Of a DNA stretch of 64,000 bases, positions 12,501 to 27,500 are shown one piece after another (position 1 is the stretch's first letter; each line of letters opens with the position of its first letter). The DNA is from Phoronis australis. Taxonomy: Eukaryota > Phoronida > Phoronidae. Location: positions 335,022-399,021 of the forward strand of contig NMRA01000062.1 of assembly GCA_002633005.1 (NCBI GenBank). Reading direction: 5' to 3'. Below the pieces are notes generated by a model. That model worked only from the letters and a program-made list of their open reading frames with translations. It was not told the DNA's origin and ran no database searches. The position numbers were made by a program, and so were the translations under genes.

Positions 12501-15500
12501 ACGAAATAATCAACAATGTTAAAAGGGCACTTGCATGCTGAGTACTAATTTTTGTTATTATTTGGCCAAATAAGCTAATGGTACAACTGGCTACAACGAT
12601 ATGGCAGGCAAGTTGCTGAATGTTTTGAACAACATTATAAAGTCACGATGGAAATGAACAGACACAAACTCTAGACAAGTGCTTTGCTGACACTGTGCTG
12701 TTGAGCTGTGTGTGTTACAAGCTCCTGCAAGGTATCACTTCATGACAAATGTCATACTTATACTTTAATACTGCAAATTAGTTGTTTTTAGTCTGTTTGT
12801 CTTGAAAATCAAATCGGTTGTACAGTATTGTAAGTTGCTCACTTTTTCAAAAAAGACAAATTCATCCGAGATTAGTACAAATGATGAGGATTTGTGATTC
12901 TTTATTCATCAAGAATTAGCAACTCAAAGAGTTTCAAATCTTGCTTACTTGCCTTTGTGAAGCATTTCAAAAAAAGCACCAGACTTCGGCTAAAATTGAT
13001 GTGGGCGGGTGTTTCTTTGTTTTTTTTTCCTATTCAGTTAGTGCAGGTCTCAAAATGAGTCGCGTGCAGACCACCTGAGCCAACTACACTTCTTTGGCCT
13101 TACCTATGCACACAATATCAGATTGACTGGGTACAAGCTATGCTAAAATTGCTTTACTTAACAATTTCTACTGGTAGCTCAGCACAGTGCGACCATGCAA
13201 ATTACACCTTAAGGCTGCCACTATGGCCGCAATGCTTGGATGGGTAGTCGTGCATCTCTTACCTTCCTCCCTTGTCACTAAGCACTACATCTCCATCAGT
13301 GGAAGCCACGTCACTCTCTGACTGCCCCTCATCCACTTGATCCAGTTTTTGCACATTACTTTTGGATGATGGTAATGCCTGCTTGACCCGTTTCTCTGCA
13401 ACAACCGTGAAGAACTCCGTTCACTATGATCCATAATGCAAAAGCATGAGAAAGATCAATGAAAATAATCCGAATTGAAGTGGTGAGGAAGCACATGCAT
13501 TTAGTGTGCAAACAAGTACACTTACTTTAAACTAATAAATATAGCAATGAAATAGTGTTAAAATATACTATACAGAAAGCAATTACAAGTAAACAAATGC
13601 TTAACTAGACATAGAACAGACAACTTATAATCAAAGAAAAACACAGTGATCAAGAGAATGAAGGACTGGACATATTAGTAATGGTTAGTGAACATAAAAA
13701 GCAGTGAAGAAGAAACCAAGGTGCAAAATAGCAATTAGAGCACCGCAACTGAACTGATACAACACAAAATTCAAGAGCATTGTACAATGGTGAAGATGTC
13801 ATTATTGATGACTATACATGTATCATGACCAAGGTTATCAAGAAAAGTGACTGTTACCATGACGATGGTCATCATGAGAAAGAGTAGTGTAAAAAAGTTA
13901 CAATGATGATGAAGGTTGTCATGACCAGCGTTATGTTAAAGGGACATATTGAAGCTGCCAAGCTGTCAACATTGAACTCTGAACTAAAGAGGTTCAAAAA
14001 CTTTGCCACACTGATTGAATCTTGAATTGTTGCCAAGTGAGACAGCATCTCAAATCACAGGCGATGCGTACATGCATCTTCAAGTTTGCAATTATAGGGT
14101 TGGCCAATCTCAAACCAGCTTTACTGAAGAGTATCAGGAAGATAACCCTCATTAAAAGTCCATGCACATTTCCATACACCCAGGATGGTGATGGTAGATT
14201 TGCGGATTAAAAATATTCTCAGGTTTATATGCAAGGACTGATAAAATCAGTGCAATGACAAAAATGTAATAGGCCTGTTGACACAGCCAGCTGTAACGAG
14301 TGGTTGACAGCAAGCAGAGTGCCTTAGTTGTACCAAACATCCTATTTATGGCTCCCTGTAAATAATGGCCGTGTCATGATGATAAAAAAAATATCATGAG
14401 TTATGAGGACTATCATGACTAGGGATATCATGAGTTATGAAGATTATCATGACAAGGGATGCCATTAGTTTTATTTTATTTTATTTATCTTATTGCGATA
14501 TTTACAATGAGGGTAACCCTATCAGTTTTCACGTGCTTTCCATGGGGGCCCTGAATGTAATTGGGAATATCATGACAAGGGATATCATGAGTTATGAGGA
14601 TTATCATGACAAGGGATATCAAGAATTGTAAGGATTATCATGATAAGGGATATCATGTGTTACGAGCATTATCATGATAAGGGCTATCGTGTGTTATAAG
14701 GATTATAATGATAAGGGGTCTTCATAAGTTATGAAGATTATCATGAAAAGGGATATAATGAGTTACGAGGATTATCATAACGGATATCAAGAGTGTGATG
14801 ACTATCATGACCAGAATGATGCTGAGATGAGGTTGTTAGCCAATGTCGTTAAGAGGCGGTGACCATGCAGGTTGTACCTCTGAAACTGGTTAGCGCCAAA
14901 CTGGAGCTCTTTCTGAGCAGTCTAATTTGCCGGACAGTTTTCCTTTTGGTGTAGCTTGCTTGTCGCTTTGCTACAGCCTTTCTCTCTAGAAGAAAACAAC
15001 CACACTAGCAGTTGTAGACCCATCATGCCATCTAGAGTGAATCATAACTTTCCAGCAACAGCAACCAGTGGGGCAGACTTACCAAACTAAAGAATTTGGT
15101 AATTTACATCTGTCAGCAGCTTTTATAAAGCTGGTATGGCTTGAGGCTAATTAAAGTATTGACAGACTTGCTCATTTAGTCTGTATGCTTTGAGGTGGGT
15201 GGTCATTTCCCACAGCAGCCAAATTAACCAATTACCGGCTTGGTCACTGACTGGGCAGATTTCATATCCACTTTTCAAATCTGCTCTAACTTTTGAGGGT
15301 TGGCAAGGGTTACAAAGCACTTTTTGCTCATAGATTAGAGTGAGCCACTGTCAACATCATTCTGCTAAAGGTCTAAACTGTTGTATCTTTTTAACATTAT
15401 CCGAAAGCCTGTGCATAAAACCAAACATTGTATACAACTGAGGAACTTAACACAGTCAAAGCAGAAAGCATGAAAATTTAAACTTTCAATATCAATCTCA

Positions 15501-18500
15501 TAATTATTGGGTTACATATTAATCCTGAAGTTCTTTCAGTAGAGGTAAGCTAAAAAGTAAGGTACACACAGAAACATTTGTACAGCTGTACACATATATG
15601 CTACAAGACAAAGTAAGTAATATGTTATAGTGGCACGCTAGTGACTTATTCATAGCAAGGAAAGAAGCAAGCGTGTACATACTTCGTATCTTCTTAAACT
15701 TGTACTCAATAATCTTCTTGAAAGCCATCAAAATAAACATGGTGCGCCGCAGGAAAGTCCAGCGTTGTTCAGCTGCAAACACAGACGAGCGTGCAGGCAC
15801 ACGATGCAGGCAACACATGCGCCAAACAAGATGCGTGCGTCAATGAGGTGGATTGGCCGAAGCCCGTTGTGTGAAACGGTTCCAAAAGCGACTAAACCGA
15901 GCTCCCTAAATTTTCAGCGCATTTACGGACTTTGAGCAAACTCCGACTGTCTTTTCACCTTACATTTTATCTTCTATTGCTACTCCAAATTTTAGCTTTG
16001 ATGCATACCGAGAGTAAACTGTAAAGTTTTGGAACATAAATAAGGACCTTTTCATTCAACATCCCCGATTTAAGGGCAGTCCTTATTTATTTTAATTGAT
16101 GTAAGGGCTGCGTTTTCACATTATGGTATTCACATTTATTAGAATATGTCATAAGTAAAAGAGGACCTCCTGATGCAGATGAAGTGCATAAACCAAGCCT
16201 TCGATTGCGCTGAAAATTTATGGAACTGAGTCAAGTCCTTCTTGGGACTGTTTCACACAACCAGCCACTGAATCACTCAGGCATTACACGTGTGGTGATA
16301 CATGCAAAGCTGTTCAAGGTTGCAAATGAAATAAGGTGCATTATTCGTGTAAGAACCAAGGCTTGATGTCACATCTCAAAGTTGCTTGAGTCACATTGAG
16401 GTCAAAGTTAACTTGAAAGCAAAGTCCAGACTTTCACATTCAGGAAAAGTAACCAGCCGCACGAGAGCGATTGGTGCTGCCACCTGGCCATTGGGAAAGA
16501 TAATCCTACTTGGTATCAGGTATTAACATTATTATAAAGCATTACGTACAACTGATATATGTACAGACTAAGTACCTTGGGACGAGAAGTGGAATTAGAA
16601 AACTAGAAACTAACACAAGAATTTTTGACAAAAATACTCCGATTCATTTGTCAGCGTCAGCCGATAACTTTTAAATTCTGTCAAATGAGTAAATGGTTTT
16701 AAACATGATTAGCCAGAAATTTAGTTGGATCAACAGAAACATTCGTCTCAGTCTTATTGCAGCATTTCATTGAGAACAGTCATGAACCTTAAAGTTGCTG
16801 GACCAGAGTTTGGCAAATAAAGTGGCTAAAACTCAAATTAAACCGATTTTTTGTACGTTCTACATCAAAAAGAATCATGACCTTTGACCTGGGTATAAAA
16901 CCCCCAAAGTCATGTATTCTTGCATACTCTATCAATAGTGGCAGTACAGGTTATTCCAAGGACCTCAACTGAAATTTTAAGCAATTATTGTAACTTAAGA
17001 GAATGAAGAAAAACGTTTCTCTGGGGACTTACATACCTGGATCAAAGATCACGATTCAAAACATCTGTTTAATTTGACTTTACAAAGATCTATTCACCAA
17101 ATTTGGGTCCAGTAACTTTAACACACTCAAGGCATTCTTTGTTCAAAACAGGAGCTGTAGCAGATTTCTAATTTCTAATCAGAAATCAGAAACCAAAACT
17201 AGAAAACAACTGACCATAGAACAACGCTAAAATTAGCAAGACCGATGAAACCAACTATAATAAAATAATGATAACAATAATAACTTTAATATTCAGATTG
17301 TGAACTACTGGATTGTGCCACTGACTTAAGTCTAAATGAGAGATGACTCGGTGCTTTGCGTTCATACGCAGCACACTTTTCACCAACATGTCAAAACAAT
17401 ATGTTAAAGGGCAAAACAGGTGCCAAAGCCGGGCCACTGCAGACACACAGCACACTTCTAATGTGTTGACTCTATCAACTCGATACCTTTAGATTGCTTG
17501 GCTGAACCTGTGGGAGTTATAGTCAATCGACCCACTCTGTTCCAACGGGCCTTGGCTAAAACATCACAGACATGTTGGTGTTTTCAGTTCCTTTCGCTTG
17601 TTATTACAATACATTACCTTACCCCTTTTAATATTGAATTATAAAGGTGTAAAAATTCACTTTCTGTGAACAACAAAATTTTTCTAAATGGATAAAGTGT
17701 AATTCATCATTTGAAAATTTTAACAAGTAACCCCAAAAAATGACTTACTAGTATGTATATCTTGAAACGTGCATACATTAAAATTTTCCTCAAATGTGTC
17801 AACACAAATGATTGGCCATGTGCAACCCATCTAACCAATCAATTTTCGCCTAACAACACTTAATGCCAAGTAATTTAAAATGACCAACCTCTGTCATTCG
17901 GTACAGTATTAGGGTCCACATACAAGGTCAGTGCCTTTCTCAATCGTTCCAGTTTAGCTTTTTGATCTACAAAAATAAGCATAAAAGAATAAAAATACAA
18001 ATGTCACATATATTCAATGAAATGACTCAAGCTCAACAGGTAAATAATTCACAGGTCTCGCATTAAACTGACATTTGTTCACTTTTAACTCTTACAAAAC
18101 AAGAACTTTGGTATTCTCATGACTGGCATATTGCTGACAGCATGAAATAAAGCACTTATTGGTATTTAGTTCTGCAGCTATTATTCAGTTTGAACCCAAA
18201 TCACTAAATTCAAATTACACGCCTTTGTAAGTGTACTACAAGGTTTCAGCTCATGTATTTACATAACAGTTATTGCAATGTTACAGTAGAACGTGTTATT
18301 CATTATGGTTAGACCAGGATTATCACTGACAACATCAGATAATAACAATTACAACCAATATGGCTGAGAGAGACATTCCTTCGACGTGGTGTTCCGACAA
18401 AAACTGTACTGTACTCATCTGATGTTTGAAAAATGTAAAAACGTTACTCTTCTAGAAAATTCTTGGTGAAATTTTGAAGAAAAAAATTTCAATAATTTTT

Positions 18501-21500
18501 CAAAAAAAATAAAAGTGATATCGTTTGTGCGACATTTCCTGCTGGGTTATTAATTCTTCAACTTTTTTGTCAAGCTTGTGTATTTAAACTTTTTTCCAGA
18601 AAAGTGGGTCACAGCTCAAGGTTTTTCTAAAAAAGTAACCCCAATTGGAGGACATTACTGTACAGCCAGTAAAAAAATTAAACTGCCACTAGGAGGCATC
18701 ACAGTCTTACTGTTTGGATCTTCTATCAGTTCTTTGCCGTTAGCCAGATCATAAGCCCTGCCTGCGATGTACTCGCGACGTGACTCTAGGTTGCTTGGTA
18801 ACTTGTCCAGGGTGTCTGGGTCAAACCTCAAATAACAATGTTAGACTGCACTAGTCAGGCACCAATAGTAGAACATGATGCGCGCAGACAGTTTGTCATA
18901 TTAATGTTAAACATTCACCGAACATGCTTACTTGAGAAAGTTCCTATAAGCACTCGGATGCGTTTACTTAAACCAAAACATTAAAAAGACTGCCAGTTCC
19001 AACATTACTTGTTCCAAAACAAAATGAACAGAAATCCTTCAAATTCAATCACTAGCTGAAATCGTTGAAATTTAGTAAATATTTCAAATGTTAACTTCTG
19101 AATGCCAATTTATGAACACTGTTAGTAGTAATTAGTAAAATGATTTTAACAACAGAATAGCAAAGCTTAGTATTAAATACAACACGCTAGGGCACTTAAA
19201 AAATAGAAGCACACGGCAACAGGTTGTCTTTGAACACAATAAAACTTGTGAGCTTATGGGTGATCCAATGAAATTTCATTTATGTTCAGCATATGTCCCG
19301 AGTAAAATACGCGCGTCACAATGAAATACCACTTGTTTTAAGTTACTGATCCACAGGCAACTTAAATGACCAGTATTTTACAGAGAGAGCTACAGAGACT
19401 AACTAAACGGCAATGGAGAACACTGACACTTGAACAATAAACAAAATGGATACTACAACCAGGGCTTGGAATGACCACTGACAAAAAAGAAGAAAATTTT
19501 CCAGGTGAGACATCGTTCCACAAACAAATAAGCTTGTGTGATAAATTTTTTTTGTGTTGTAAAATTTAACTGAAATAAATGTTTTGGTGCATAAAGTTAA
19601 AATAATGACAAAGAGACAGAAAAAGAGCGAACTTGAAATCAAATAAAAAGAAATTGAAATAAAAAAAGAGAAAACTCTCTTAAAGCGGAAAATTCCAAGC
19701 CCTGCATAACACTTACTTTGATTTATCAATCAACAAATCCGTTTATTTACAACAGTTGGGTCCTTGGCCACACATAACACGTAGTTACAAAAGAGTGCTC
19801 AGCAACTCTTTCCTAAAGGGGGTGGTGTAACAAGCAATGATTTCAAAAGGTTAAAACAACTGAGCCTTGGATTCCGATGTTTTCATTAAATTTATCAATT
19901 TATACTTATTCGGTTCACGCCAACACCACTTACGGATAAATAATGCACTTTTCAGAGTACAGTATGTGATACAACAAAAATTAAATGATATTCATCCTCA
20001 ATTCGTGTCACACAAAACCATCAAACACACCACATATGATCTACTTCTGATCTACAACACACTAGTTACCATTTCATCCTGCGATGCAAGAAAATATACA
20101 TCATGTAAAATAATACAACAATTTTTCTCAACAACTCGATAAATTAAATTTGACCACCTGTTCTCTCATACGTCGTTCGTCTCAAAGAATGTACCATCCA
20201 CGTTTTCACTAATTTTGTGACTGAGTTCATGTTTGCAATAATAAGTATTTTCTTATAATGAAGTTCAGGCTTATAACAGTAATCAAGAATGTTTTTATTA
20301 CATGAAACTGCAGCCTATCCGGGCAACTGTTATTAGCTATTTTCATTGGCTAAGAGCTGTTAGTGCCTAATGTAGCTACACCAGACAACTACACTTAACA
20401 GTAACTGTACCGACTTCTAATAGCAGTCATGCAGTACCCTAATGAATCATTTCACAGTTCAAAGGTCACTCGCACAGTAGTCCCGCATAATGAGCAGGCG
20501 TAGTGAACACAATCTCACTAATTACCTAGCATGTAAAAACCATTCAGTGCCGGTTTAATCATTCTGAGATCCCATTAAAGCCACATGCAGTGGCATCCTT
20601 GAAAACCGTTGTTTTGGAATAGATTCTGTTGTTTTGGTTGATCACAGTGAGTTAACATTCCTAATTAATGCAATATAACACCCTGGACTGAAAGCGGTTC
20701 ACTGATTGGTTGAATAGCAAGATTCACAGCAGCTAACTGTTTTTATTCGAGTTTGAAGTCTTGGACTTCATGTGGCACTTTGTGAGCCTTGAAGACAGAT
20801 AACATGGATAGTACATACTTAAGGTTATCTAGGACTTCAATAAACCACCTCAATTCCAAGTCAAATATCAAAAAACTATATATTTTCTGAAAGGAGAAAG
20901 ATTGAGAATTCTAGAAATAATCTTCTCACTCCTGTGTCTTTATTACTGTCATGAAATCACGTCTTTAAGTTAAATTTTCATGTGCAAGAAAGGTACATTC
21001 ATAGCAAAATAACCCTCCAGCCTAATTTACTTACTTCTTTAAATAAAACTTTACACCATGCTTCAAAAACGCTGTTAGGAATTTTTGATTATTCACTAAG
21101 TTTGGGTTTTATGTCGACTTAACTCACAAAACACAAGGCATTTTTGTAACAGAACAGCAGTGATATAGTCCGGTTACCTATTGTCGTCAGGCTCCAAAGG
21201 TCGTCCGCCATCTTGTTTCGCGTGCAGCGCAACCACGCGGGACCTAGCGTTCCAATTTGGAGTGCTCGTGTGCACGTTAGGTACTAACTTATCGGAAGAG
21301 ACACGTATCAAAGTAATGAGACAAAAATCGGTGAGTTTACCGATTGTTTTTTAAAACCACTTAAAAATCAGTAGATTTTACTAATACACTTTTTTGTGCG
21401 TTTTCAGAAGATGTTTTCGAATTTAAATTTTCTTCCGACGGGACACAAAACATGATCCAGGGTTTGTTTATGCAATGTATCTGTTTGTCCCAGGCACTAG

Positions 21501-24500
21501 TAGGATCTAGAAGGCCAAAGGAAAAATCCGCAGACAAATGCGATACGCTGGGTTCTTAACATTTTTGCCTCACGTTCACCATTAAACTGCATTGAAATGT
21601 TGTCCAATTGGCTTTTATTGGAAACCACAGTGCAGAGCTCAACATCAAAGCTTCAAATCGAGTTTATGTCAATAAAAACAGGCTGTTGCAATTTTCATTA
21701 CTTCGTTGGCCTTTTTCTGCATGTTTCTCAGTTTTTACAAAAGGGGGCAGCATATGACGAACTTAGGTGTCACAATAAAATGGCTGCCGAAGGCAGTGCA
21801 CATTTGAAATAACTCGGCACAAATTAAAGAAAACTTCCGAATCGATGAATGCGGTATATCTGTGAGAGTTAAATCGAATCCTATTCAGATCATAACTTTG
21901 AAGTGGAATAATTCGGTGAGTACAACAGCAAGTCGGTTTTATGCTTAGGCGGACGACCATTGGGTTCCCCAGTATATACCTTTCCTGCACATAAAAATTT
22001 GACTTAAAAAAATGTGGTCACATGACAATAATAAAGACACAGTTAGTAAGAAACATATTTTTAAAATCCTCGATATTTCTCCTTTCAAAAAATATATACC
22101 ATTAACAGTTAACAAAACATAGTTATTTTTTCAATATTTGACATAGAGTTGAGATCGCTTATTAAGATCCTAGATAACCTTATTTAAGAAGAAGTCAGTG
22201 AGACCAAGACTGGCCAATTCAAATTCCCTGCACAAGTCATACTGTCTCGATCAACTCACTTCAAATGCGGAATACTTGCATGAGCAAATACTCGTGCAAC
22301 CCTGCGTGGATAAATCCGCCTGCAATGGAGCAGTAACATGCAAGCCTTTTAATTTTCTTGAATTTATTCCGCAATTATCCTTTACAATGCAGTGTTCTCC
22401 CTAGACATATTCGGGCACGGTGCTGCACCATGCTAACATGTTTTGCACCATGCTTAGAAATCTCGAGAGCCATGTTTGAAAAAGCCAGAAAATCTTTGCA
22501 GCCAAATCATTGAAATTGTTTTCCTAAAAGGTAATTTTAATACTGATCAGTCAAAATGATAGCGACACACCCAGCAAGTGAAAATAACACGTAACTAAAG
22601 TTGTTTTTGTGAATTAACGGGAAATGAAGATTACAAGGCGAGAACTTGAGACATAACTTCCACCTTGTTTGAATTTTTGTCCAGGGAGAACCCTGTGAAA
22701 ACATTCTTAATAAGTCTTGTACTAAACCAAGTGAGGGTAATCACAAATCAGTAATTGATCAACTCAAAAATGAAATATCAGCCAGTTATCCGTAGGAAGT
22801 CAAACGTTTCAGACCTTGAAGCCAAACAGGTGAGCCACGGAATCTGCTAGAGCAGAACACTAAGGGTTCACAAAGCTGGAGATAATTACCATCATTTTAA
22901 TGACTTGTTTTACAAACATTATTGCAGGTTGTAAAATTATGAACGGACGTTAATATATCCAGTGCTTAGACGCGTGCTCAATATGTCCTCACTCACCAGA
23001 GTTGAAGTGTATGATCAAAAACCACTGACTCTTCATAAATGTCCTCCTGAAATAGACACAACACAAGTGTGAATAACGCGCGTGTGAACAACAGTGAATA
23101 ATCCTCATCATTCCACACCTCATGATAACCACACCCGAGTTGAGCACTAAATATACAAGTCACCTACTAAAACCACACCCGAGTTGAGCACTAAATATAC
23201 AAGTCACCTACTAAAACTAAAACAATCACTCTCAGTAATGATGTAGCTAGAGGGAGTCTCATGTACACGTACTGCATTTGTTAAACTCAAACGAAAACAA
23301 CATCAAATTTTAAGCTATCAAATGTTTGAAAATTAAAATATAACTGCTAGTATTTTCCAACACGTTCCTTAATTAGACGCTGAAAAACACCTTCATATTA
23401 AACTCCAGCAAGCTTGGTTTCCGCATAAAAACATTTGATTGACTTTAAATAAATGCAAACAAGTTGCTCAGCATTAGGAACCATTGTAAATCCAAAACTT
23501 AATAATTTGACATAGAAATAAATGCACAGGTCACGAGAAATTTATCTGTCTTAGAGGTTGACACAAAGAAACATGAGTTCCAATGAGATTAAACTTGCCA
23601 ATGAATTGAGTTGGTGTTTTTAAATCAGATGCTCAACATGAGTGTGGAAATGGAGAACACAAAAAATCTTTCAGACAACACTAAATTAACTCAATATCCT
23701 AGAAAACATTCAAAATTAAAAACCACATCAAATCATACCATCACCGCAGATAAATTGTTTTTTTGCCCGGAATACGTGACTAGGCGACTCGAGAGACACT
23801 CAATTATTTCTGTCTAAACTGTGCCCGTTTCTATGGCAACAGAAACGCCAAACAAAAGCACTCGATTCACATGTAACACGGTGTCAGACTTAACAGCAGT
23901 ATGAGTTGCACAAAGGTATCACTATGTCAGAGCAGCGTAAGAGAATAACTGTGAATCCAGCAAAACAATAGAATTACGATTCACCATTGAGTTCTTAAGT
24001 GCACCACTGACTTCGAGATGTGGACAATTGCTTGAAAAGAACTTAATGAAGAGAGCAAGAATGATTTACATGAATCAGAAACAGTACACTGCCAGTTGAA
24101 GCTTATAAATACATGCCACACACTGCTTCAATTTGTGTTAACTCGACAATCAATCACACAGGCATGTTCAATACCATGGAGACGACAGGGAAAATGAGTT
24201 ATGATTGAACTAACTGACAAATAAACCATACCATCAAATATTACTTGAACGAATTTAATTGTAAATTATGCCAAGTGGGACTTTATATCAAATGACGCAG
24301 ATAAAAATTTATACTTTTTGAAAAATTTAAGGAAATATCAGTGATCCTAGATTATGCATCCTGCGTAACGAATAAAAGCATATCAGTCCTGACTTATTTC
24401 ATAACTTACGATGTTAAATATTGGCAATAACTAGCAAATTTCAGAAGAAAAGTTATTGAAAAATTTGATCTCTCCAGTTTCAAAGGCTTCAAGCATTTTT

Positions 24501-27500
24501 GCAAATTCTCACATCTCAAAACATTGAATTCTCACATCTCAAAAGATTGCTGACAGCTGTGGTTTAGAACATGACAAAAATATGATGAAGCAGCCAGTTG
24601 GCAATATTCATTTTTTAGCAAAATAAAGAAAAAGTAAAATTTCAATTGCGCCACACACTGCGCCTGAAATTGGTAAGATGATATAGAATCATCCAATTTG
24701 CATTTCACGCAGTGCTACTCTCAACAATCCATTGTTTTCCTTCAAGTTCAGACTATGCAACATTAGATTTACATTCCAAGACAAAAGATGGCGTCATGTC
24801 TGCTTACCTAATGATTAGAGAGGGTCACTGATATGACCTACAGACACAGATGACTTATCGCTGGACACCAGTGACCAAAAGCCTTTGAAACCATTAAAAG
24901 TTTTCAGTTACTACACTTAAAAATGTCATGCGGCCATTGGAAAACAGAAAGCAAAACAAACATCAAATAAGCGTTCAACTTCCTTCCACATTCACCAGCT
25001 TACAAACACGGCAAAAGCAACGGCAGGCCCACCACACTCCTCTTAGTTCACGCTAAATCCACCAGAGGGCATGCACAACATTTGCCAAACAAAACATGGG
25101 CAATGCAATAACGCTGGTCAACACTGCTGCATGCGCCATGCACGTTACCTTGTCTGGCCGAGACTAGACAATGCAAGAGGTCAGACGATAAACTACATTT
25201 CTACAGGAAACAATACACTGGGGGTGTATGTTACACAGTAGTGGCTAATTACATGGATATGATTACAGTAATTAACTACCTAATTATGAGGCAGCTGGTC
25301 TAGAAATTGTTAAAGTTGTGACGTACAAAAAAACACTCTATGGTGGAAACTGATTTTTAATATCAATTCAAAACAAGAAAAGCTCTGTTACTTAAAAAAG
25401 TAAAATTTTCACCAATTTTGATTGGAGATCATATTCAAAGATTTCACCGTTAGCTTTAAGTAACAATGTTACTAAATATTCAATTTTCTAAATTATGTAC
25501 CTTTACCTATCAGGAAACTATTTTCATTATCAATTGTCCAACTTTTAATTAACTATAAGGAAATGCGACTGTGGTCATTCAACTGCCAACGATCCACCAG
25601 CCAGCCTCCGGAAATTTTCAAACTAATTGAGCAGATGAGAGCAGGTAGCGCAGTATTAGTTGAATGAACGTGCAAAAGTGACTCATTGTTAGTGTTACAA
25701 CAATTCAACAACTTGTCGTCATCATCTGTCGTTAAAAAAATGTCAAATCCTTGGCCACACGCAAATCTTTGTCAAGAATTAATAAAAAAAATATTATTCA
25801 AAGTAAAATGAACAGGGCAAAGTCACCTTGGCCACACACAAACATTCGTTTGGCAGAGGAGGCCAGCACCATCTGTTGTTTGTTAGAGAAACAGAACCTT
25901 GATGTTTTGATCAGGTATCATTCTGGATCATAGCAAACAGCCTTGCCAGTACTGAGTGGCAACATCACTCGCCACCGGTTCAGAATTAAGCCTCGAAATG
26001 AAAAAGGTTCCCGATTACTCGGTTATGAAAACTCTTGGGATTGCCAGCACTACTCACATGTATGTTGTTGATCACAAGCCTCTCCAGTCTGGACAACGGC
26101 AGGTATCGCTCCACGTTGACACTACTGCAATTATGAACACATAGAGCCGACTCACTACTGATACATACGCCATGATGGATGAGTGCGCTAACTGTACACA
26201 TTGGCCATTTTGAAAACAATAAGCACGGAGTGCCGCAGGTGCTGAATTAATTGAAAAACATTACAGTAAGTTGAAGCTTATAAATATCTTAAATTAATGT
26301 AGGACCTCAGAAAATGTTCAATTTTGTCCTACTTTGGAACGTCATATCTCAGATCGCAAATCGGATTCAAGTGAAACTTTCAGTTAGTGTTTCCAAAATT
26401 CTGTCAGGAACTGTTTTTTTGTTTAAAGTGTTCCACATTTGCATGACGGGCTACAAAAAATAGGATTTAAATGATTCAAGTTGCACAGAATGAAAATGAA
26501 ATGATAAATAAATTCAGAAAACAGCAAGAGTGCGATTGAGATTTTATCCAGAACATTTATATCATACAAATTTTGGTTGTGTTATGAATCCTGTTAAGTT
26601 GCGTTGAGTTAGCATTATTTGCCTTACTGAGTTTTGACAGAACAAACTTTGCGTGATGGTTACAATTTGATTTATGAAGTTTTCAGTTAAAATGCAGTGT
26701 CATAAGTATCTTTAATGAACTTGTCAGACTCTGAGTCTTTTACCATCAAGCCTGTTTAAATTTGACGTTTTCACTCATATTGAGAAAGCTCTCAGGATGT
26801 TGCCACAAAGCCAAATAGGATCAGACACAATTGTTAATGTCGATTTAATTCTAAGAGAGTCATGTCACTTATAAAACCTACTTCATGTGTTCTAGACTAA
26901 CAACACAGAGTAAAAAGACAGCAAAAAGTGGCTGCACAAAAGCTACACAGCTGATAATGTCTACACTTGCGTGAGAAATGAAAATCATCATTTGTGTCTA
27001 ACAAGGAAACTGAATCCCAAGACAATCTGAGATATTGATAATTAATGAATTGATACAGACAGACACACTCCTTTCAATAACATTTTTCTGATCACGTCAC
27101 ATTTTGAATCGTGTATCACAAAGACTCAGAAGCCACGTTTTTCAGTTGTTTACATTCTTACGATTTATTTCACCCACAATGCTGTGCACACGTATTCTGT
27201 CAAAATACTAAATTCAGACTAAGGCCATTTTTTACCCAGAACATAAACACAATCCCAGAGATTGAGAATAAATCACAAAATGGGTAGACAGGCTCACCAT
27301 ATTTCTTTTTTGTGTGTGCTGACGGCAACATCGCTGGAAATGGTATGGTTACATGAATATACACAAGATGGCGTTATGAGTACTATCATGATACAGTGAA
27401 GACTTACCAGATTTGTGACAAGTATCCTACCAATATGTCACCCCTCTCGTTGGCAAAGCAGCAACCCTTGACGGGCCCATCAAAGCACATCTCTCGCACC

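Noticed and set aside
21178-21211. Apparent first exon on the minus strand (MADDLWSLTTI then a GTAACC donor, with AAGATGGCGG around the ATG and CpG-rich surroundings)
   Set aside because: Its end phase does not fit the next exon at 18826, whereas coding exon 22 (22997-23046) fits perfectly. The sequence lies inside the fold-back element and part of it is repeated inverted at 21948.
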